64,000 nt of DNA from assembly GCA_025642075.2 (NCBI GenBank), contig JAODUO010000193.1, forward strand, positions 277,501 to 341,500, read 5' to 3'. The translations under genes were made by a program, and so were the position numbers. Below the pieces are notes generated by a model that saw only the letters and a list, made by a program, of their open reading frames with translations, had not been told where the DNA came from and ran no database searches. The DNA comes from Ridgeia piscesae (lineage: Eukaryota > Annelida > Polychaeta > Sabellida > Siboglinidae). Positions 11,101-23,500 of the stretch are shown here, one piece after another (the first letter of the stretch is position 1; each line of letters opens with the position of its first letter).

Positions 11101-13359
11101 TTGAAGTATTATGAGCAACCAAAACACTTGTGGATTCAGTGGACACGTGTATTCAGTGAACTATTCCAGCATTTGTTTACTCTTTGTCAGATTTATGTGA
11201 CTCCAGAACCAGTTTCACATTTAAATGCTCACTCTTTACACAAATTAGTATTCACAAGTGAGTACAAGCTATGGTATCCACGTACTAGTCAAACCTACAG
11301 TGGAGGCAAATTATTATGCGGCTCAGGATCTTGTCCTTATCACTGCTCAGCATACTTTACACCTTACTCCGACAGCTATGTTCAATCAAATACCATTACT
11401 TGTACGGGAAGCATTTAGCCAAGCTGTAATTACTACACAAAAACATACATACAAAATATCCACCACTGGAACAACAGAGTGAACCAATTTATCCAAGGTT
11501 AGAAAGGACAGCCAGAGGATCCTTATCTAGAATCTTGGTTGAGAATGACACAAGCCACACAGTAACCATTTAGTCATTTATTTTGAAGTGTCCATAACTA
11601 ACTTTTGTTTTTAAATTCTCCCTTACTCCTGTTATTTCTCCCTTTTAGTACTGTGGAATAATGTGGAATAAGCAGGGCCTGCTAATATTTGAGTGTAGAA
11701 GTATACAGAGGTCAAACTAAAGACATTAAAGTAAATATTTACAAATAATCTAACCGTTGCGTCTTCTCAACCAGTATATGCCGTGGCAGCATTAATCAAA
11801 TTTTTCTGTTATTTTAACATGTTATGCCAACATATATTTAAGTGCATAGCTGATGCCACCATTAAAATGTCAGTGTGTTGAATTAAAATAATTCTGTCCT
11901 TGATTGTCCAAAGAAGAAACTCGCTGGTCTACAGTAGCCCTAATACATTTATTGTAGCTATAAGGTCACAGTATATTTGCAGTGTCGCACAGAAAAAGTC
12001 CTGTTTCAGTGTAAAGTGCAATAATACTACACAAAGACGAATCCGTCGATTCATACAGGCATACATACGTACACACATACAGGAGATTGCTTCCCATAAT
12101 GCAACTGTCAACCAGGTTTCAAAACACCCTCAAACAACCCTCTCATGCATCTCCTTCCCAAGACATTCTGTCTAGGTTGGAACAAGGCTATTCAATATCA
12201 TAGCTATTTCCTCTTGACAACTTACATTAATTGCAAACTTAACTTTATAATAAGCACATTTTGTATATATTCAGCACAGACTTTTTCAGCCATCATGGAA
12301 TAGTTTAAATATGAAGCAGCAGGCGCTATTATCATGAAATTTCCCAAGATGCAATAGCAATACTTGCTGGTGTAGCCACCCACTAGTTCAAAGGTTACAT
12401 GGCAACTTCTGATATCATGTAGCATGGGTGGGTGCAGACCGCTATATTCTGCCACAATTACCATCTCAAGATACCGTGGATTTGCACCCACATTACATAA
12501 TATTCTTTTATTAATTTGCCGTCAATCTTTCAAGTTACATCACTAGACATGATTAAGCAGTAAATAATTACATAACAGGCAGCGACTGGTGACAACCCAG
12601 TATCTGGGTAACTAGTATTTCTACAGTGATTTAGTTTAGTACGACTGGACACCACCAAATGCACAGAACTTCTGTAAACATTGGCTTAACTACACTAATC
12701 ATCATACAGTGGCGCCCCCTTGTGTGGACAGAGACAGTGATGTCTTTGTGCTGGAAACAAAACACTAGTTCATTCAATGTCCACCATGTGGCACTGTCAT
12801 TATTATATTACTTGCATTGCATTGAACTTCTGTGTAAAAGCATTAACAAAACAAAAGATGGCATTATAATATATCCAAATAATACAACAACTGCGGATAC
12901 ACCAGCGTTCCACTCTTCAAAATATAAACATCGCGTATGTGTATGTCTTTTCAAGCAAACAAAACTCCAGAACAAACCACTTGTTTTTCTTCAAATCGGT
13001 ACGTTTTCAAATGATCTCCAAACAGCACTGCATGTATTTACCTTCAATTATGCCATTTTGCTTGCAAATATGATTTCTGAGGGTTTATGCCATGACTGTG
13101 AAGAGAACTGTTAGATCCACATCTTCCTCTTGTTAAATCTTGTTAAACCTCTTGCATGCTGTACTTCAGTAAACAATTATGCACAGACATTGAACATGTG
13201 GAATGTCAGTTGGCCTGACTGCTAGACGCAATGGTCCAGATGACCAGAGCAGGACAAGCACATGCCAGATTCTGCATAGAATGGAATGATAATTACTGTC
13301 AACCTGCAACAAGCCGTGTACTGTTACATACGATATGATTGTTAAGACAAGTCTACCTA
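11101..13359. other. Intergenic / convergent 3' ends, no gene seen
   Basis: AT-rich unique-looking sequence. On the minus strand AATAAA signals (TTTATT on the plus strand) at about 12507-12512 and 11948-11953 could end the LIMA1-like transcripts whose stop codon is at 13990. Several short open frames here look random. Confidence 0.4.
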
Positions 13360-13361
13360 AC

Positions 13362-13800
13362 ACATGCGACCACAGTCTGACTGGTCAACACATGCGACCA
13401 CAGTCTGACTGGTCAACATATGTGGCCACAGTCTGACTGGTCAACACATGTGGCCACAGTCTGACTGGTCAACACGTGTGGCCAGTCTGATTGGTCAACA
13501 CATGTGGCCAGTCTGACTGGTCAACACATGTGGCCACAGTCTGATTGGTCAACACATGTGGCCAGTCTGATTGGTCAACACATGTGGCCAGTCTGATTGG
13601 TCAACACATGCGGCCACAGTCTGACTGGTCAACACATGCGGCCACAGTGTGACTGGTCAAAACATGCAGTTGCAGTCTGAATGGTCAACATATGCAGCTG
13701 CATTTCGTCAGGTCAACACATGTGGCCGCAGTTCAACTGGTCAACACTTGTGGTCAATGTCTGACCATTTAACACAAGTGGTCACATTTTGACCAGTCAA
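13362..13800. repeat. 25-30-bp minisatellite in the probable LIMA1-like 3' UTR
   Basis: About 16 units of TGGTCAACACATGTGGCCAC plus AGTCTGAC, some shortened by loss of CACAG. The copies at the right edge have diverged more. It begins about 190 bp downstream (minus strand) of the stop codon at 13990, so mature mRNA would probably carry it. Confidence 0.9.
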
Positions 13801-13899
13801 CATAGTCGCCTTAGCTTAGCAAAAACATCGATACAAAATGTTCCATAACTACATATCACGGATGCAGACAGCTGAGAACATGGCGTCCCCCTGCTGTGT

Positions 13900-13921
13900 A
13901 GCTGTCACAGCTGTGACAGCT
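13900..13921. repeat. Perfect 22-bp palindrome
   Basis: AGCTGTCACAG is followed at once by its exact complement. It lies 69 bp past the minus-strand stop codon, so it would form a hairpin in the 3' UTR or a symmetric protein-binding site. Confidence 0.9.
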
Positions 13922-13989
13922 GACTGGGCCAGCGAAGGGTGTCACGCCACAAAGCTCGCTAGACATCTACACTTACTCCGAGCTCATCC

Positions 13990-14559
13990 TCAGTAGGTGC
14001 TCTGAAGCGCCTGGAACTTGGCGAGCAGGTTGCGTGTCGTCCCCTGCTCGGGCAGTGGCTCAATGGCAGGTTCGTCCCCGCGTACAACGTCTGGGTTGTG
14101 TTGAGGCTCATTCTCAAACACTCCACCTTCCGGGGACAAGTTATCCTGGGTGTACTCCCCCAACAACCGATCATCGCACTCGTCCGCCTCAATGTTCGTG
14201 GCATGCCCATTACTGATAGGTGGCACCACCGTAGCTTTCCTCGCCGACACCTGCTGCACTGCTGCCCTCTGGATGCGGGTGCTGCGTTCGGGGCTCGGTG
14301 GCGGGATCGATGAATCTTCCATTTGGCGGAATTTTTCGAGGAGGTTACGGGTGTGCGCAACAGGAAGAACGGCCTCAACGTCTTCTTCTACATCCTGTTG
14401 CTCCATGACTTCATCTACGTCGTTGAAGTCATGTTGGTCCACATCGCTGCCGTCATCCATGTGGTGGTCGGTGTCGCCACCTGTTGACGAACTGCTCTGA
14501 CTCTTCGCAGATCCTGGTCGCAGTAGAAGTTTCGGTTCTTTCACTGTCCACTTGTATTG
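13990..14559 (-). CDS. LIMA1: LIMA1-like last exon with one full ENEP module
   Basis: The acceptor is GTCGACAG|CAATAC (14559). It codes for 189 residues and stops with TGA at 13990. It has HTRNLLEKF near the middle and, at 14005-14124, GVFENEPQHNPDVVRGDEPA followed by TTRNLLAKFQALQ. That second unit is the same module found six times in the 41-43 kb exon, so it is the direct link between the two parts of the locus. Acidic and Ser-rich spacers fill the rest. Confidence 0.88.
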   Translation of the reverse strand, partial: QYKWTVKEPKLLLRPGSAKSQSSSSTGGDTDHHMDDGSDVDQHDFNDVDEVMEQQDVEEDVEAVLPVAHTRNLLEKFRQMEDSSIPPPSPERSTRIQRAAVQQVSARKATVVPPISNGHATNIEADECDDRLLGEYTQDNLSPEGGVFENEPQHNPDVVRGDEPAIEPLPEQGTTRNLLAKFQALQSTY

Positions 14560-17500
14560 CTGTCGACACAACCACAGATCATTACAATCAATTATCAATC
14601 ATCTCTATTATAACATACAATAACTCACGCTTTTTTTGTCTGCCTTCTTTAAGTGAGGTTGGTTTCTTTGTGTGAAGTCAGCCACAGTGGTTACTTATTA
14701 ACAGGGTATTTACTAAATAAGTATTGTGTGTAGGAACGTTGCAAATGCACTGAAAATGAAAAGGCCTTGCAGTTAATCCAGTTCGAAGCCATATCTTTCA
14801 GAATATGAATGTACTGTTTACAATTTATAAATATTATGATTCATATAGCAAAGTTTGGTTTGGGACACGTTTTAGCACTTCTTAATCCAATTTTTTATCT
14901 AAGATAATCTCTAAAGGTTTTCATTCTTAGATTTTTTAATATATCACAATATTAACACGATCAGTAAGTAGATCATTCAGTTGTATTCCAATCTTTGCAA
15001 CCAAACACAGTAATTACAACATAATTTCAAAACCAGTACAGTAGTGTATTAAATAATTTACTGGTCATAGATAAAAATCAAAAGAAAATAACTTAAATCA
15101 CTGCCAACAAAAAGTGACAACAATTTCTTTCTCTTTCAATGCAGTGATATGGTTTCTTGGTTCACGTTATTTAGTAAATTATTTACCTCTCAAAAACGTT
15201 TCTTGAGAGGTAAATAATTTGCTAAATAGTTTATTTATACTTTGTGGTAGTCTTAGTTTTCCGAAGGAGACAGAGGAGAGCCTTATTACCTTCTTTGTTG
15301 GTTGTGTATCCTTCTGCCCCGCTTGCTGCTCCAGACTCTGGAACTTGGCAAGGATGTTGCGGGTGTAACAGGGAGGGGGGAGACACTCCTCCTCTCTTCC
15401 GTCGTTCTCCGCCTCGTCGTCCGTCGCTGCCATCCGCACCACCTCCACTGGCTCCATCTGGTGGAAGCTGCACGCCGGATCCGACTGTCGTTTCTGCATC
15501 TTTGGCTTCACCGGAAACATGGCCTTCACTTCATTCTGCTGCTCCAACGTGCGCCACCTGGCGAGCAGATTCTTCGTCAATCCGTATTCTGGGAACTCTC
15601 CTTCCAGATACTTCTCCTGGCTGTCGGGGCGGATCACCTCCGGCTGGTGCTCGACCTCCACGTCACCATTGGCAACAACAGTATCAGTGGCGCCCAGATT
15701 CGGGGCACTGTGGGAGGCTTCGGCGGGCACGGCGAAGGGCTTCTTGATGGATTTAGTCGGGCTCAGTGGCGGGGCGTTCACATCTTCCATCGAGCGGAAC
15801 TTTGCGAGGATGCTCCGGGTTTTCTCTGGCTCCGGCAGTTCCTCGGCTTTTACGTATTCGTTCGACGACTTCACGATGTCTGGATTTATCACCTCTTGGT
15901 CTTCTTCCTCCTCATCTTCCTCCTCATCATCTGCGGCGCCGTTTATCTGTGCATCTTCGATACTTTCCCTCAGTAGATCGCGAGGTGGTGTGATGCGGTG
16001 CACTGGCTTCCAGCGAGGTGACATCGGTGGGGGCGACTCCACCTCACCGTACTCCTCTCTGTGGGCAAACTTCGCAATGAGGTCACGGGTGGAGTCAGGT
16101 GACATCACTACCTCCTCCTCTTCCTCCTCTTCAGGATGGTTGACGGGAGGCGGGTGTGACGTGTCCTTGGGTTTGTCCCACTTGGACACTCGCTTCGGGG
16201 AGACGGGGCTGGGGAACATGGGCGGGGCATTGTGACTGATGTCCTCGAACCGTGTCCTCACTGATGACATCTCCGAGAAGTGAATCTGAAAGGTGAACAT
16301 TGCAAAATAATAGACTTGGCTGGGAAATGTCATTATTTTATTTTATATATTCTGAGACAGAAACATTGCAAGTTTTTAATGTATTTCTAGTGATTAAAAT
16401 CCAAAATTCAGCCTAAAAAACTGTGAAGTATTTAGTAGTAATTAAATAAATTTATTTTCTTCACAACAGATCATTTATCATATTGGTTATTACTAATAAA
16501 AAGAGCCAGAGACCAAAGACTAAGTAGAGTTGCAAACACCAACAATGGTGACATGGTCTAGGGACAGAGCGGTGGAGTGATACGTTCAATGGTGACAAGG
16601 TCTAGGCACAGAGAGGTGGAGTGATACGTTCAATGGTGACAAGGTCTAGGCACAGAGAGGTGGAGTGATATGTTCAATGGTGACAAGGTCTAGGGACAGA
16701 GAGGTAGAGTGATACGTTCAATGGTGACAAGGTCTAGGCACAGAGAGGTAGAGTGATACGTTGAATGGTGACAAGGTCTAGGCACAGAGAGGTAGAGTGA
16801 TACGTTCAATGGTGACAAGGTCTAGGCACAGGGAGGTGGAGTGATACGTTCAATGGTGACAAGGTCTAGGGACAGAGAGGTGGAGTGATACGTTCAATGG
16901 TGACAAGGTCTAGGCACAGAGAGGTGGAGTGATAGTTCAATGGTGACAAGGTCTAGGGACAGAGAGGTGAGTGATACGTTCAATGGTGACAAGGTCTAGG
17001 CACAGAGAGGTGGTGATACGTTAATGGTGACAAGGTCTAGGCACAGAGAGGTGAGTGATAGTTCAATGGTGACAAGGTCTAGGACAGAGAGGTGGAGTGA
17101 TACGTTAATGGTGACAAGGTCTAGGCACAGAAGGTAGAGTGATACGTTCAATGGTGACAAGGTCTAGGCACAGAGAGGTAGAGTGATACGTTCAATGGTG
17201 ACAAGGTCTAGGCACAGGGAGGTGGAGTGATACGTTCAATGGTGACAAGGTCTAGGCACAGAGAGGTGGAGTGATACGTTCAATGGTGACAAGGTCTAGG
17301 CACAGAGAGGTGGAGTGATACGTTCAATGGTGACAAGGTCTAGGCACAGGAGGTGGAGTGATACGTTCAATGGTGACAAGGTCTAGGCACAGAGAGGTGG
17401 AGTGATACGTTCAATGGTGACAAGGTCTAGGCACAGAGAGGTGGAGTGATACGTTCAATGGTGACAAGGTCTAGGGACAGAGAGGTGGAGTGATACGTTC

Positions 17501-20500
17501 AATGGTGACAAGGTCTAGGCACAGAGAGGTAGAGTGATACGTTCAATGGTGACAAGGTCTAGGCACAGAGAGGTGGAGGATACGTTAATGGAGTCTAGTT
17601 GAAGGGGGAGTGAACGGAATGGTCAATTAGGCACAGAGGTAGAGTGATATGTTCAATGGTGACAAGGTCTAGGCACAGAGAGGTGGAGTGATACGTTCAA
17701 TGGTGACAAGGTCTAGGGACAGAGAGATGGAGTGATACGTTCAATGGTGACAAGGTCTAGGCACAGAGAGGTGGAGTGATACGTTCAATGGTGACAAGGT
17801 CTAGGGACAGAGAGGTGGAGTGATACGTTCAATGGTGACAAGGTCTAGGCACAGAGAGGTGGAGTGATATGTTCAATGGTGACAAGGTCTAGGCACAGAG
17901 AGGTGGAGTGATACGTTCAATGGTGACAAGGTCTAGGCACAGAGAGGTGGAGTGATACGTTCAACTCCAATGGCAACATGAGTGAGTGAGTAAATTTTCC
18001 AAGCGACCAGGTGGACCCTTGTTACAAGGACCTCTGGAAGGACCCGAAGCCTTACCTCCTCCTTCTCCCTCGTCTCATGAGCAATCTCTTGGTCCTGATC
18101 CACTTGGTCCTCGGTCTCATTGAAGTGGAACACTTCTGCCTGGCTGCTGTAGCACAGACAAACACAACTGGTAGTTCTTGTACAAGGCTGACTCTATTCT
18201 CTATAGTCGCCTTCAGACATAAGCACAAGGGACAAGAGAGAGGTCTTGATTTGCAGTTACTGGTTTTGATTAACAAAACATTACTGGGTACATTAATGAT
18301 GATAAAATGTGTAGCTTCCATGATGTGCAGTTGATTTTATGTTGATTTTACAAAGTGCATACATTTTACTAATCAAAATGTCAGTGAATCTACTTTGATT
18401 CCTTGGTTGTGTGGCTGTCTAATGTGTGGATCACAACATTCAGAGGTGAACCACTTTTACCCTTTTCTCTCAGAATATCAACAAGTCCACTCAGCATCAT
18501 TAAAGATAATATCACAGCTGGTCAGCTGATTTAATCAAAATAAGACGACACATCAACATATCTGAACATGAAAGTGGACAGTAGAGATTTTATTTTTCAC
18601 AAACAAATTCTAAGCCACCATAAAAGTGTTGTAATTGTTCCAATAAATTGTTGTCTGTCCCACAAACTCACCTGTATCCATCCACTTCAGCTGCGGCATT
18701 CGGCGAAGGTGTTTTCTTATTTGCAGCTTCATCTTCTAAAAGAAAGACAGACATTTTGAGATTTGTCAGATAAACATTTGTAGGGTATTACTACTAATGA
18801 TTACTATTATTAGGGTGTTATTACGAGTGGGAACGCACTGCAAACTGTTGACCTTGTATGGGGAAGGACTAGAGTAACACAGTTGGATGCCAGGGAGGTC
18901 ATGCATCTATCCAAGCTTTTCACAACACGTCTCAGAAATCAGTGAAATACTTAGGTTGATATGAAAATATTAAGAAAAGCACACAAATGTAACATATATA
19001 GATACTGTTGGTAGATTAACTGTACCTACAATCATTCAGTAATCCATTATGCATAACTAACAGCAGCTGAAATTAGGAATGTTTAGTATATGTGCACTAA
19101 TATGATAATGTTACATACAAACATTGGGTTTCATCCAAATGGCTGAAGCAACACAGGTGTTTAACGGCCCACAAGACATCAAGTCACATATTGTTTACAC
19201 ACTGGTATATCACATGACAATGGCTAGACAGGTGTTTTTTTAATCTTTTTTTAACAAAAGAACTTTCATTAAACCAAGCATCTATACTGCCACTACTATT
19301 TTTCAGGTAAAACAACAATTACACTCACTCAAAAACAGCCATTTTGTCACAAGTAGGAGCGTTTATTGACTGAATCCTCATGAGAAAAATATGTTCTGCC
19401 AAGTCAGAACAGACCTGAAAGTGTCCATAATAGAAAGGTTTACTTGTGACGTAACCACACTGAGCCTTGGCTTTTATTTCTCACACATCTGATCAGGATG
19501 TGGACTGTTGCCAGCAGAATAGTTGTTTATCTTCCTGCCTGATGCAGAGTCCACACTATTTTCACAAGTTTTTCTCCTGCTTTCCGGAACTAACATTAGA
19601 AATCACTGATGTTGCGCAAAACATCTGCAAATAGACATACATTCCACAGGCAGATTAGCCTAAATCAAAACATGTTTGCTGAGAAAAAAAGTAGACTTTA
19701 TCTAAACTGGTTATCTTAGTCGTTAACAACTTCTAGCCCATAAAAAAATGGATTAATGGTAATACATAATCTGGGATAACTTTCTAATGTCTGTCAACCA
19801 AATAACAACCAAGAAGATAAGTGTGTTGGCACTTCATGTTCAGCCATCATCTGCTGTGATTCTGTGTTCACCACAAGTCCACAACCCACCTGAGGCAGTG
19901 TCCACAAGGCATGGAGGCACAGTTGGATGATCTACATCAGGGTGAATGACATCGTGATGCAACTGGCGATACCATGAGGGTGTCTTACGCTTGGCCGTTG
20001 CACATGACTTGCCCTTTGACCTGACCTGTTTTCCCATCATTGGTGTACGCTTGTTGCCACTTTGTGCACTTGGCATGTTTATGACCATGATGTCACATAA
20101 TTATATCTCAACATTCTCCTGTGCCAATGTCCAACAAATCAAACCATGTGGACAATTTGGCAGTTCTGATTACTTTGTCTTTGAATAATTTCTTTTTCAG
20201 TTAAGTCACAAAACAGTCGTTCTTCAGAATTGTTGACAATCTACTGTTTTCCATCGATCTGGACAAGAAAAACAAATCGTCCCAGGATAAACGGATGATG
20301 ACTGCTTTCTCTTGCGTTGTTGACATACAGGCTGCAGCAGAGCTTCAATGCACCTGGGTGTAACCGATAGTCTTCCTTAAACACAGGATGCCTTATAACT
20401 GTCTTCACACTTTCAGTCCTCTACTCCAAGAGGCCAACATTGCTCCATGCATTGTGATGACAAGGCCACCACAACATTTCCCCAAAAGTTTTCCCTGTTT

Positions 20501-23500
20501 CCCGGCTGTATGGGAAAGGGCTATAAGTATCATCCATTCCCACTGGGAAGAGTTCTACTCCTCGACTTGGCTCCCCTCAGTGATGCAAACAATCAACACA
20601 CTTCACTGCATACCAACATTTCACAAGAATATCCATTAATCTGTTGAATTTCCTTCAGTCCTTGCCTGAACTAGATACACCCCTGTCTTCATCCACTGCA
20701 TAACCTTAACAACACATCTCTTTCAATACACTCCAGCTCATGAGATCACCGAGTCCTTATGTCTAGGATTCCTTCCACACTGTCCCTGTGGTGAGACCGT
20801 CCACCAACTGTTAGCCACAAACAGTGCACTATGCTAGGTGTGACATCGTCCCACAGGTGATAGATAATCCACGTTGACACACCTGTCCACAGGTAACCTG
20901 AGCCAACCTGCCAGCAGGTACGAAGGTGCTCAGGTATCCAGTCACATCACTGTATTTATAAACAGCATTTCAAGCCGAGACACATCAGACATAATTAACC
21001 TGAACATTGGGTGTGGCACCGCATCATCATGTTAGCTTAATACGCAATATTTTAAATATTAACAGAAGTGCACTTATATTATTAATTTCAACAGCAATTT
21101 AACAAAGCTGTTACATAGTTAAGGTCATTTATAGAGTTACAAAGGTAATTAATTGCCAGAGGTAAATTAAGTAATTATATCAATATGTTACCCAGGATAT
21201 GAATTAGTCATGTGACATAAATTACAGCAGTGATAAATAGGTCAGCAGTAGGTCCTTGATGTAAGTTACACAACACGAGACTATGACGTATAACGAAGGC
21301 GTGTGAGCAGTTCTACTTTCAAAGGTCATGTATGCAGGAATATGGGATTATGTCAGTAAAATGTAGAACGTATCATTTTCTGAAGCTATGGAAATCTATT
21401 GTACAACAATTTAAATGATTAAATGGTGCCAACCTATGAATTATTTTATTTCATTGGACATATATTCTGGCCTATTCCACAATAACTACCTGGTAGGTTT
21501 TTAAAACAACACCAGATTTCAGAAGATTAACACTTGGGGAATCACAGGTAGCATGTGAACCAAGAAGCCAATGGATTATTGAGAGTTTGGACAATGTTCG
21601 TTTTCATTTATACGTCTTGCCCTTCTCAGGTATTTGTTGATTTTGTTTGTACACATATTCACATTCATAAAACGATTCATTCCACTGTTCATCAATTTTT
21701 TTAACATATAACATCAGTTGTGCATTATATATTGTGTCCTTATTGTTCTCTTTTTCGCCTTTTAATTTTTTTGGTGATTTACACGTTATATGATATATCC
21801 CTTCATCATGCATTGGTACTACAGAAAAATAACATGGAATAATCTAAAGTTATATAAGTTTTTTGAGAGGTACAGCGGTGCAGGTGATAATAGTACAGTT
21901 GTGTAACTTTGCAGCTGTTTTTGTCAGTACTAGATTTAACAAACACCCATTTTATTTTACTTCTCACGTAACAGAAATTTGTTTACGCTGATTACATTAT
22001 TGGTTACAGTGAGTGACAGGTATGTTTAGTTTAATAAAATAAATATTTATTTCATGGTAGCCCTTCTGTACTTATCTATATTTGAAATGCATTTATAAAC
22101 AAAATCAAACATTAGAAAGCAAATATGCAAACAACTCTATCAAACAAAACCTGCTACATAACCAATGCATAATCAAAATATTTTGTGCATCACATAATTA
22201 TGTCATAAATCACAAGAAGTTGGACATTAATCCTGCACATATTTGTGACAGCCTTTAAGGCATCCTTTATACTGCACTAATTCTGAGAAAATGTATAACC
22301 GAATGACACTGTTGCTTTAATTTGTATTTAAACTGACCAAATCAGTGACAATGCTATAGTGACACACCCTTTACATACATCCCTGGCAGACTGCATAGCT
22401 GTAGACGTATATCACTTCTACAACTCCTCAAATCTAAACCGACATCCAATTAGACGTGAAACAAACCAGAACAATAAGCCTGATACTATGAAGATACTCA
22501 ACAACACATGTACTGCCAACAGTGGTCATGTTGTACTGACACCTACATAACTACAACATGACCCATCAAGAGTCATGTCAGACCACACAAGCAGCATTGC
22601 GAGAACTATGACTATGTATACCTTTGTCATCTTCTATCCACGTCCAGTGCTTGACATAGCGAACTGGTAATCCAAACATTCCCACACTCATGGCTACTAA
22701 ACTGACCCAACTGACCACTGCCAACTGACCACTGCTAACTGAGATCTGCTAATGTCCAGTGATGCCCCACTGGACCGACCTCACCAGCTGGACATATGGT
22801 GCAAATTATAATTACAGGTACGTCTTATATTAATGGGACAATTACCTCCAGGTGGAGGTGGACATGTGGCACTCAGATCAAATATGAAATATTATATTTT
22901 AAAGAGCATAAGGTCAAGTCAGTGAATATAAAATATGAAGTGTTATATGTTCTTGTGTAATAGGTCATATCCACAAGCAAAACATAACTATCAATGCAGA
23001 AAGAAAGACCTTGTGAGGAACAATTGATTACATTTATTTCCTATCTGATTTTTATGTTATTATAACTTGTCTAAGCTTTAACCAATATACAACCTCCATA
23101 TTGTTTGTACCATATCATATATTTAATTGCATAAACTGGTTTGTTTATTGAATATTTCCAACTAATTTGCAAAAGAATGATGACGATATTGATAAAATAT
23201 CTGTAACAATTATTACACAAATCCAACTGATATTTGTGATACTTTAGAAATTAATATGCCTGTTGTTTTGAAGGTAAACTATGACATGCAAGACAGCAGA
23301 GCATGGTCGATACGGATAAAGTAGACTCCAGGTCACATCCCATTATTTATAATGAGTAAAATATATTTACAAGGGATCTGAACACTTGCCTTTACCAATG
23401 CAAACTAAATAAAATAAGCAGATTTCTGCATTTTATTTCTGGAGCATTTAATAACACTACATCAATATGGAATATATTGTTCGCAACACCAGTACATGAC

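Noticed and set aside
14034..16235. Plus-strand open frames up to 238 codons
   Set aside because: Shadows of the minus-strand C-terminal exons; composition is the complement of Glu/Asp and Ser/Pro codons.
19840..19889. Continuation of the 20.1-kb open frame past its donor
   Set aside because: TCAG|GTGGGT is a strong donor and the text beyond it resembles intron read-through.
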